Source of the DNA: Streptomyces sp. NBC_01276
GTDB lineage: Bacteria; Actinomycetota; Actinomycetes; Streptomycetales; Streptomycetaceae
Assembly: GCF_041435355.1 (NCBI RefSeq)
Contig: NZ_CP108442.1
Coordinates: 6,012,501 to 6,076,500 of the forward strand
DNA: 64,000 nucleotides
Reading direction: 5' to 3'
The position numbers and the translations under genes are program-made. Positions 57,458-64,000 of this stretch are shown piece by piece. Under the pieces are notes generated by a model. That model was not told where the DNA came from and did not search any database. It saw only the letters and a list, made by a program, of their open reading frames with translations. Numbering within the stretch: the stretch's first letter is position 1; each line of letters begins with the position of its first letter.

Positions 57458-59116
57458 ATGACGACGTACGACGCCGACGTGATCGTGATCGGAGCGGGCC
57501 TCGCCGGGCTCGTAGCCACCGCCGAGCTCGTCGACGCGGGCCGCAAGGTGATCCTCCTCGACCAGGAGCCCGAGCAGTCCGTCGGGGGCCAGGCCCACTG
57601 GTCCTTCGGCGGCCTGTTCTTCGTGGACTCGCCCGAGCAGCGGCGGATGCGGATCAAGGACAGCCGCGAGCTCGCCCTCCAGGACTGGGCCGGAACGGCG
57701 GGGTTCGACCGGCCCGAGGACGCCTGGCCGCGCCGCTGGGCCGAGGCCTACGTGGACTTCGCGGCCGGGGAGAAGCGGCCCTGGCTGCACGCCCGGGGGG
57801 TCCGCTTCTTCCCCGTCGTCGGGTGGGCGGAGCGCGGCGGCTACGACGCGAACGGCCACGGCAACTCCGTCCCCCGCTTCCACATCACCTGGGGCACGGG
57901 CCCGGGCCTGGTCGCCCCCTTCGAACGCCGGGTCCGGGCCGGGGCGGCCCGCGGCCTGGTCGAGTTCCGCTTCCGCCACCGGGTCACCGGTCTCGCCACC
58001 ACCGGCGGCGCCGTGGACACCGTCACCGGGGAGGTCCTGGCCCCCTCCGACGCCGTACGGGGCGCCGCGAGCAGCCGCGAGGTCACCGGGGCCTTCTCCC
58101 TCCGGGCCCAGGCGGTGATCGTCACGAGTGGCGGCATCGGCGGCAACCACGACCTCGTGCGCGCGCAGTGGCCGGCCCGCCTCGGCACCCCGCCCGAGCG
58201 GATGCTGGCCGGGGTCCCGGCGCACGTGGACGGCCTGATGCTTGGCATCACGGAGCGGGCCGGCGCCAGCCACATCAACAAGGACCGGATGTGGCACTAC
58301 ACCGAGGGCATCGAGAACTGGGACCCCATCTGGGCCCGGCACGGCATCCGCATCCTGCCCGGCCCGTCCTCGCTCTGGCTCGACGCCACCGGCAAGCGGC
58401 TGCCCGTGCCGCTCTTCCCGGGCTTCGACACCCTCGGCACCCTCGACCACATCATGAAGACGGGCCACGACCACACCTGGTTCGTGCTCAACCAGCGCAT
58501 CATCGGCAAGGAGTTCGGTCTCTCCGGCTCCGAGCAGAACCCCGACCTGACCGGCAAGTCGGTCCGCGACGTCATCGACCGCGCCCGCCAGGCCGTGCCC
58601 GGCCCGGTGAAGGCCTTCATGGACCGCGGCGCCGACTTCGTCGTCGAGCGGGACCTCGCCGCCCTGGTGCGCGGCATGAACGCCGTCACCAAGGAGGACC
58701 TCCTCGACGAGGCCACCGTCCGCCGGGAGGTCGTGGCCCGCGACCGGGAGATCGCCAATCCCTTCACCAAGGACCTCCAGGTGACGGCCATCCACGGCGC
58801 CCGCAAGTACCTCGGCGACAAGCTGATCCGCACCGCCGCCCCGCACCGCATCCTCGACCCGAAGGCGGGCCCGCTGATCGCCGTCCGGCTCTCGGTCCTG
58901 ACCCGGAAGTCCCTCGGCGGCCTGGAGACCGACCTGTCCTCCCGCGTCCTGACCCCGGCGGGCGAACCGCTCCCCGGCGTCTACGCGGCCGGCGAGGCGG
59001 CCGGCTTCGGCGGGGGAGGGGTCCACGGCTACCGCGCGCTGGAGGGCACCTTCCTGGGCGGCTGCATCTTCTCGGGCCGCGCCGCGGGCCGCGCGGCGGC
59101 CAAGGCCGTCTCCTAG
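57458..59116 (+). CDS. FAD-binding dehydrogenase (3-ketosteroid dehydrogenase/fumarate reductase-like)
   Basis: A 552-residue flavoprotein. The FAD motif VIVIGAGLAGLVATAELVDAGRKVILLDQE opens it, GGQAHWSFGGLFF follows, VTSGGIGGNHDL is in the centre, and the closing segment GVYAAGEAAGFGGGGVHGYRALEGTFLGGCIFSGRAAG is characteristic of the annotated FAD-binding dehydrogenases related to KSTD. The substrate is unresolved. CGGAGG precedes the ATG at 57458 by 11-16 nt. The stop overlaps the convergent ASCH gene by 4 bp. Confidence 0.92.
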   Translation: MTTYDADVIVIGAGLAGLVATAELVDAGRKVILLDQEPEQSVGGQAHWSFGGLFFVDSPEQRRMRIKDSRELALQDWAGTAGFDRPEDAWPRRWAEAYVDFAAGEKRPWLHARGVRFFPVVGWAERGGYDANGHGNSVPRFHITWGTGPGLVAPFERRVRAGAARGLVEFRFRHRVTGLATTGGAVDTVTGEVLAPSDAVRGAASSREVTGAFSLRAQAVIVTSGGIGGNHDLVRAQWPARLGTPPERMLAGVPAHVDGLMLGITERAGASHINKDRMWHYTEGIENWDPIWARHGIRILPGPSSLWLDATGKRLPVPLFPGFDTLGTLDHIMKTGHDHTWFVLNQRIIGKEFGLSGSEQNPDLTGKSVRDVIDRARQAVPGPVKAFMDRGADFVVERDLAALVRGMNAVTKEDLLDEATVRREVVARDREIANPFTKDLQVTAIHGARKYLGDKLIRTAAPHRILDPKAGPLIAVRLSVLTRKSLGGLETDLSSRVLTPAGEPLPGVYAAGEAAGFGGGGVHGYRALEGTFLGGCIFSGRAAGRAAAKAVS

Positions 59117-59550
59117 GCCCCGGCCCCGGCCCCGGCCTGGAGGAGCCTGAAGCGTTCGGTGACGACCAGAGTGTCGTCGCCGACCGTGAAGTGCGGGTCG
59201 CCCATGGCCGCGCGCTGTTCCCCGCTGTGCCAGAACCGCTCGTGGGAGGTGCGCCATTCGGCCACCGACGCGTATCCCTCGCCCTCGTCCACCGCGTGCC
59301 GCAGATCGACCTCGGCCAGCCGCAGCACGCGCACCTCCGTCAGTTCCAGGACAGCCAGCGGCCGTTCGGCGGAGTCGACCAGGACCGCGCGGTCGCCCGG
59401 TTCGGGCAGCGGCTCGCCCTCCCGCTCGTACTCCTCCAGCAGTCCCGTCGTGGCGGTCTTCGCCCCGCTCAGCACCGCCGCCACCAGTCGGTCCCGCAGT
59501 TCCCCGGGGTAGCCCAGGAGGAAGGGGGGCAGGTCGTCGTAGATCGCCAT
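59113..59550 (-). CDS. ASCH-domain protein
   Basis: A 145-residue protein. The ASCH fold motif runs GELRDRLVAAVLSGAKTATTGLLEEYEREGEPLPEPGD, then LAVLELTEVRVLRLAEV and the C-terminal VVTERFRLL. ASCH proteins bind RNA or modified nucleosides; some hydrolyse N4-acetylcytidine. TAGGCT is 6 nt before the ATG and there is no SD (leaderless). Confidence 0.88.
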   Translation of the reverse strand: MAIYDDLPPFLLGYPGELRDRLVAAVLSGAKTATTGLLEEYEREGEPLPEPGDRAVLVDSAERPLAVLELTEVRVLRLAEVDLRHAVDEGEGYASVAEWRTSHERFWHSGEQRAAMGDPHFTVGDDTLVVTERFRLLQAGAGAGA

Positions 59551-59877
59551 GGCGACAGCCTACGGGCCGCGTCCGGCGGGTGGCACGCGTGGCCGAACCA
59601 CCACAACCATGCCAACTCGGCCAGCGGAAACACCAGTTGAAACCCGCCACCCGATGGACCGGACCTTGACGCGGAGCTGTGCGTACCGGTTTGCTGTGCG
59701 TGATCATCCGGAACACTCACGGGCATGATCCAGCCGCACCACCGGAACCGCCGCACCACCGAAATCGCCGCACCATCGGAACTGCCGCACCACCGGCCCC
59801 ACGGCCCTCAGTCGTCACCCGTGCGTGCTCCCGCGTACGTCGTCCACCCGCGCCCGCGCCCTGGAGGGAACCCGCGG
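59551..59877. other. intergenic spacer with 18-bp repeats
   Basis: No gene is credible here, although the frame of the next gene is open from 59725. Three imperfect 18-bp repeats of the type CCGCACCACCGGAA occupy about 59733-59800. A TTGACG at 59666-59671 could be a -35 but no matching -10 is seen. Confidence 0.5.
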
Positions 59878-60828
59878 ATGTCCCCGCCTCCGCCGCCCCT
59901 CGGCCGCGCCCGCAAGCGGGACGCCCAGCTCTTCGACCCGGCCCTGTGCGACACCGAACTGGTCTCCGTACGCTCCCAGTTCACCCAGGGCCGGTGGGCC
60001 AAGGCCCGTACCCTCCTCGTCGGCACGGGTGACGACTGGGACCGTCGCGGCCACCGCGTCGTCGTCCTCGCCGAAACCCCGGCCGCCACCGCGTGGGCCC
60101 GCGAATGGCTGCTCGCCGAGCCCGGCAGCGCCGACGCCACGACCCTCCTCGCCTGCGCCGCCGTCTTCAGCGCCCTGCGCCGCAAGGGCACCCCCGAGGC
60201 GGCCGAGGAGGCCTGCCGGCGGGCCGCCGCGCTGCTGCCCGCCGACCCCACGCCCTGGCTGGGCCTGCTCATGCTCTCCCGCGCCTTCGGCACCGAGGAG
60301 GATTTCAGCCGCCACTTCGACCAGGTCCGCGCCCGTCACCGGGAGCACCACCACGCCCACCACCTGATGGTCGCCAAGCTGGCCGAACGCACCCCCTCCC
60401 TGGGGCACGACCCGCTCCACGAGGTCTACGACTTCGCCGCCTGGGCCGCCGAGGAGTCCCCGGCCGACTCCCCGCTCGCCGTGCTGCCCGTCATCGCCCA
60501 CGCCGAGCGCTACCGGGTCCTCGCCGCCGCCCAGGGGGGTGCCACCCCCCAGTCCGCGGGCCCGCACTGGGCCGGCCGGCGCGCCCGGCAGGTGCTGCGC
60601 TCCGCCTTCGACTGGTGGCTGGAGTGGGAACGCGAGGACCACCCCCGCAACCGGGTCGACCTCAACTTCCTCGCCCACGCCAAGCTCTGCGAGGGCCGCC
60701 CCGCCGAGGCCGCGGCCCTCTTCCACCGCATCGGCAGCCATGCCACCCCCGCGCCCTGGTCCTATCCGGACCGGGACCCGCACAAGGCCTTCCTCGCCGC
60801 GCGCAGCGCCGCGCTCGGCACCGCCTGA
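59878..60828 (+). CDS. TPR-like hypothetical protein
   Basis: A 316-residue helical protein. Repeated helix pairs (ATAWAREWLLAEPGSADATTLLACAAVFSALRRK, AAEEACRRAAALLPADPTPWLGLLMLSRAFG and AEAAALFHRIGSHATP) look like degenerate tetratricopeptide repeats. GGAGGG precedes the ATG at 59878 by 9 nt. A start at 59725 is unlikely because it reads through Pro/His repeats. Function unknown; 34 nt before an APC permease. Confidence 0.75.
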   Translation: MSPPPPPLGRARKRDAQLFDPALCDTELVSVRSQFTQGRWAKARTLLVGTGDDWDRRGHRVVVLAETPAATAWAREWLLAEPGSADATTLLACAAVFSALRRKGTPEAAEEACRRAAALLPADPTPWLGLLMLSRAFGTEEDFSRHFDQVRARHREHHHAHHLMVAKLAERTPSLGHDPLHEVYDFAAWAAEESPADSPLAVLPVIAHAERYRVLAAAQGGATPQSAGPHWAGRRARQVLRSAFDWWLEWEREDHPRNRVDLNFLAHAKLCEGRPAEAAALFHRIGSHATPAPWSYPDRDPHKAFLAARSAALGTA

Positions 60829-60862
60829 CCCCGCCCAGCCAGTCCCCCGAAAGGACCCCGCC

Positions 60863-62407
60863 ATGCCGACGGGCAGATCCACCACGCTCCCAGCCGAGGC
60901 CGAGATCCGCACGTACAAGGGCCAGGACCGCGCCCTGCGCGCCGACCGTCTCGGCACCGCCGGACTGCTGCTCTCCGTACTCGCCGCGAGCGCGCCGCTG
61001 ATGGTCGTCGCGGGTGTCATGCCCACGATCTTCGGGGTCATGGGCATCGTCGGCCAGCCGCTCCTCTTCGTGATCCTCGGCGTCGTCCTCGCCCTCTTCG
61101 GCGTCGGGTACGCCGAGATGAGCCGCCACGTCCACAACGCCGGCGCCTTCTACGCGTACATCGCGCGCGGCCTCGGGCCCACCGCCGGGGCCTGTGCCTC
61201 CCTCGTCGCCCTCGTCGCCTACAGCGCCATGCAGGTCGGCGTGTACGGCATCCTCGGCTTCGAGATCTCCGGCCTCTTCGCGACCTACCTCGACACCCGG
61301 GTCGCCTGGTGGATCCCGGCCCTGATCGCCGTCGCCGCCACCGGTGCGCTCGGCTGGCTGAAGATCGACCTCAACGCCAAGGTGCTCGGCGTCCTGCTGC
61401 TGATCGAGTGCGCCCTCGTCGTCGTCTTCGACGCCGCCGCCCTCGGCAAGCCCGGCCCCGAAGGACTCTCCCTCACCGCCTTCGACCCCGGCACCCTCTC
61501 CGGAGCCGGCCTCGGCACGGCCCTGTGCTTCTGCATCGCCGCCTTCGTCGGCTTCGAGCAGTCCCCGGTGTACGCCGAGGAGACCAGCAAGCCGCACATC
61601 GTGGTCTCGCGCGTGATGTTCCTCGCGATCGGCTTCGTCGCCGTCTTCTTCGCCCTCAGCGCCTGGGCCCTGTCCGTGGCCACCGGACCCGCCGGGATCA
61701 CCGCCGCCTCCGCGAAGGCCGGTCCCGGACTGCTCTTCGAGCTGACCGAGGCCCGTCTGGGTGCCGCCTTCACCGACGTCCTGCACGTGCTCTTCGTCAC
61801 GGGCATGTTCGCGGCCATGCTCAGCTTCCACAACGTCGTCGCCCGCTACGCCTTCGCCATGGGCCGTGAGGGCCTGCTCCCCGCCCGCTTCGGCCGCACC
61901 AACCCCGGCACCGGCGCCCCCGCCACCGGCTCCCTGCTGCAGACCGTCGTGGCCGCCGTCGTCGTCGTCGTCTTCGCGCTCACCGACGACATGCCGGCCG
62001 GCGACCCCACCGCTCCCGTCCTGCACCTGTTCACCTGGATGGGCAGTGTCGGAGCCCTCGGCGTGACCGTCCTGATGGCCGCCTCCTCCTTCGCCGTCAT
62101 CGCCTTCTTCGTCCGCCGCGGCACCGCGGGCGCGCAGGTGTGGCGTCTGATCGCCGCGGCCCTGGCGGGCCTCGCGCTGATCGCCATCGCCGTCTACACC
62201 GTGCGGGACTTCGGCGTGCTGGTCGGCGCCGCGGAGGGCTCCGCGCTGGGCCGGGCGCTGCCCGCGATCATCGGCGTGGCCGCCCTGGGCGGACTGGTCC
62301 ACGGGCTGCTGCTCAAGAGGCGCCGCCCCGAGGCCCACGCCCGGATCGGCCTGGGCAACGAGGCCTTCCGCCTCGACCAGGCCGCGGAGGCCGACCCGGT
62401 CGGCTGA
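60863..62407 (+). CDS. APC-family amino-acid/polyamine permease
   Basis: A 514-residue transporter with about 12 helices. ADRLGTAGLLLSVLAASAPLMVVAGVMPTIF, ALFGVGYAEMSRHVHNAGAFYAYIARGLG and AAFVGFEQSPVYAEETSKPHIVVSR are APC superfamily signatures. GAAAGG precedes the ATG at 60863. A strong terminator begins 29 nt after the stop. Substrate unknown. Confidence 0.92.
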   Translation: MPTGRSTTLPAEAEIRTYKGQDRALRADRLGTAGLLLSVLAASAPLMVVAGVMPTIFGVMGIVGQPLLFVILGVVLALFGVGYAEMSRHVHNAGAFYAYIARGLGPTAGACASLVALVAYSAMQVGVYGILGFEISGLFATYLDTRVAWWIPALIAVAATGALGWLKIDLNAKVLGVLLLIECALVVVFDAAALGKPGPEGLSLTAFDPGTLSGAGLGTALCFCIAAFVGFEQSPVYAEETSKPHIVVSRVMFLAIGFVAVFFALSAWALSVATGPAGITAASAKAGPGLLFELTEARLGAAFTDVLHVLFVTGMFAAMLSFHNVVARYAFAMGREGLLPARFGRTNPGTGAPATGSLLQTVVAAVVVVVFALTDDMPAGDPTAPVLHLFTWMGSVGALGVTVLMAASSFAVIAFFVRRGTAGAQVWRLIAAALAGLALIAIAVYTVRDFGVLVGAAEGSALGRALPAIIGVAALGGLVHGLLLKRRRPEAHARIGLGNEAFRLDQAAEADPVG

Positions 62408-62436
62408 GCCCCGTAGCCTCGCTTTCGTGCCCGCCT

Positions 62437-62476
62437 GAGGCCCCCGGCGACCGTTTCCATGGTCGCCGGGGGCCTC
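62437..62476 (+). terminator. strong terminator after the APC permease
   Basis: Perfect 16-bp arms GAGGCCCCCGGCGACC and GGTCGCCGGGGGCCTC enclose an 8-nt loop. The stem is GC-rich with no U tract. Confidence 0.9.
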
Positions 62477-62625
62477 CGCGTGCATGGGGCCGATTTTGGC
62501 GGGTAGCGGAGCCTCATGGTCTATTGGGGCGACAAATTCACCGGAACGCGGCACGGGGGACACCACCCAGCTCCCCCGCACGCGCCCCGGATCTGCCTGT
62601 CCGAACCACGAAGGCGAAGTCCCGA
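62477..62625. other. promoter region of the asparagine permease-like gene
   Basis: A 149-bp spacer with a relatively AT-rich patch around 62490-62545 (GATTTTGG, TATTGGGG, AAATTCAC). No clean consensus promoter is visible. Confidence 0.35.
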
Positions 62626-64000
62626 ATGAGTGACCGCACCTTGACCGAGGCCCCCGCCGAGGCGTCGTCCCGCCATGTCGACGCCGGTGACGAGGGCTAC
62701 AGCAAGGACCTCAAGTCCCGCCACATCAACATGATCGCCATCGGCGGAGCGATAGGCACCGGCCTGTTCCTCGGCGCGGGCGGCCGGCTCGCCGGCGCCG
62801 GCCCCTCCCTCGCCATCGCCTACGCGGTGTGCGGAGTCTTCGCCTTCTTCGTGGTCCGGGCCCTGGGCGAGCTCGTCCTGTACCGCCCGTCCTCCGGAGC
62901 CTTCGTCTCCTACGCGCGCGAGTTCATGGGGGAGAAGGGCGCCTACACCGCCGGCTGGCTCTACTTCCTCAACTGGTCCACGACCACCGTGGCCGACATC
63001 ACGGCCGCCGCGACCTACGCGCACTTCTGGTCGATGTTCACCGACGTCCCCCAGTGGGTGCTCGCCTTCATCGCCCTGGCCGTCGTGCTGACCGCCAACC
63101 TGATCTCGGTGAAGTACTTCGGCGAGATGGAGTTCTGGTTCTCCCTGGTCAAGGTGGCCGCCCTGGCGGTCTTCCTGATCGTCGGCATCTACCTCGTCGC
63201 CACCAGCCACGACATCGGCGGCCACACCCCGGGCCTCGACAACATCACCGACAACGGCGGCATCTTCCCGTCCGGCGTGCTCCCGATGCTCCTGGTCATC
63301 CAGGGCGTCGTCTTCGCGTACGCCTCAGTCGAGCTCTGCGGCGTCGCCGCGGGCGAGACCGAGAACCCCGAGAAGATCATGCCCAAGGCGATCAACTCGA
63401 TCATGTGGCGCGTGGGCCTCTTCTACGTCGGCTCCGTGGTCCTGCTGGCCCTGCTGCTCCCGTACACCGAGTACTCCGGCGACCAGAGCCCCTTCGTCAC
63501 GGTCTTCGACAAGCTCGGCGTCCCCGGTGCCGCCGGCATCATGAACCTGGTCGTCCTGACCGCGGCCCTCTCCAGCCTGAACTCCGGCCTCTACTCCACC
63601 GGCCGCATCCTGCGCTCGATGGCCGTCTCCGGCTCCGCCCCCAAGTTCACCGGCGTCATGAACAAGGGCAAGGTCCCCTACGGCGGGGTCCTGTTCACCG
63701 CCGCCTTCGGCGTCGCGGGCGTCGGCCTGAACTACTTCATGCCCAAGGACGCCTTCGAGATCGTCCTGAACTTCGCCTCGCTCGGCATCCTGGGCACCTG
63801 GGCGATGGTCATGCTGTGCTCGCTCCACTTCTGGCGGCGCGCCGGCCAGGGCCTCCTGGAGCGGCCGTCCTACCGCCTGCCCTGGGCCCCGTACACCCAG
63901 ATCGTGACGCTGGTCTTCCTGGTCACCGTCCTGGTCCTGATGTGGTGCGACGGGGGCGTCGGCCGCACCACGATCCTCTTCGTCCCGGTCATCGGAGCGG
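62626..64000 (+). CDS. ansP: L-asparagine permease-like transporter, 3' end beyond window
   Basis: 458 codons are present and the gene runs off the window. It begins MSDRTLTEAPAEASSRHVDAG, then KSRHINMIAIGGAIGTGLFLGAG, ALGELVLYRPSSGAFVSYAREFMG, GWLYFLNWSTTTVADITAAATYAHFW and ELCGVAAGETENPEKIMPKAINS. These match the AnsP/GabP branch of the amino-acid APC family, and the NWSTTTVADITAAATY stretch suggests asparagine. Helices 1 to about 11 are covered. Confidence 0.92.
   Translation, partial: MSDRTLTEAPAEASSRHVDAGDEGYSKDLKSRHINMIAIGGAIGTGLFLGAGGRLAGAGPSLAIAYAVCGVFAFFVVRALGELVLYRPSSGAFVSYAREFMGEKGAYTAGWLYFLNWSTTTVADITAAATYAHFWSMFTDVPQWVLAFIALAVVLTANLISVKYFGEMEFWFSLVKVAALAVFLIVGIYLVATSHDIGGHTPGLDNITDNGGIFPSGVLPMLLVIQGVVFAYASVELCGVAAGETENPEKIMPKAINSIMWRVGLFYVGSVVLLALLLPYTEYSGDQSPFVTVFDKLGVPGAAGIMNLVVLTAALSSLNSGLYSTGRILRSMAVSGSAPKFTGVMNKGKVPYGGVLFTAAFGVAGVGLNYFMPKDAFEIVLNFASLGILGTWAMVMLCSLHFWRRAGQGLLERPSYRLPWAPYTQIVTLVFLVTVLVLMWCDGGVGRTTILFVPVIGA

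Overview
The window is chromosomal DNA from a high-GC actinomycete, almost certainly Streptomyces. Third codon positions are strongly G/C, many starts are GTG, Shine-Dalgarno sites are GGAG/AAGGAG type, and one gene carries a class E (LAXTG) sorting signal. The gene content includes a DnaE2 polymerase cassette, an AA10 polysaccharide monooxygenase, secreted lipases, SoxR and CitMHS. From memory, unchecked, the gene order resembles the S. coelicolor SCO1739 to SCO1697 interval read in descending order. It looks like ordinary core/sub-core chromosome with one decayed insertion sequence, not a genomic island. I see no tRNA, rRNA, CRISPR array or prophage.

Layout. 0.1-3.2 kb: NCS1 permease plus YtcJ-type amidohydrolase behind a palindromic operator. 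3.4-4.5 kb: YhgE/Pip-like membrane protein. 4.6-9.2 kb: translesion cassette of DnaE2 and a shortened, apparently catalytically dead Y-family protein, with an SOS-like box upstream. 9.3-17.1 kb: acyl-CoA dehydrogenase-like protein, secreted lipase, cell-wall-anchored LPMO, GNAT/DUF402 pair, YtrA-like GntR, AAA ATPase and SGNH lipase. A 167-bp palindromic MITE-like element lies at 17.08-17.25 kb, exactly at the stop codon of a transmembrane Ser/Thr kinase (17.2-18.9 kb). 19.2-25.0 kb: small proteins, a CaiB-type CoA transferase, a DrrAB-like exporter with a divergent TetR regulator and duplicated operators, and an orphan type ISP specificity-like domain. 25.1-27.3 kb: GntR regulator and homogentisate dioxygenase.

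27.5-32.2 kb holds a compact envelope set: a Cys-rich beta-helix membrane protein, a cupredoxin lipoprotein and a polytopic membrane protein. This is the best candidate here for an undescribed system. 32.3-36.9 kb: TetR regulator, orphan molybdopterin oxidoreductase and CitMHS transporter. 37.0-43.3 kb: aldehyde and alcohol dehydrogenases, acyl-CoA dehydrogenase, MaoC hydratase, two TetR regulators and SoxR. Repeated operator sequences tie these genes into two small regulons. 43.2-47.6 kb: BKACE-like protein, zinc-ribbon protein, alpha/beta hydrolase and NamZ muramidase. 47.7-54.4 kb: lipid-degradation genes (SDR, acyl-CoA synthetase, TetR, acyl-CoA dehydrogenase, APH-like kinase, MBL hydrolase) that share an operator core. 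54.5-59.6 kb: His-rich protein, DUF202 pair, Nudix hydrolase, decayed IS200/IS605 element, FAD dehydrogenase and ASCH protein. 59.9-64.0 kb: hypothetical protein, APC permease with a strong terminator, and an AnsP-like permease cut by the window edge.

Two themes recur. Regulators of the TetR family sit beside their targets and palindromes recur at target promoters. Ten genes without a Shine-Dalgarno site have a TANNNT hexamer exactly 6 or 7 nt before the start codon, which suggests leaderless mRNAs. All family assignments come from reading the translated sequence without database searches.
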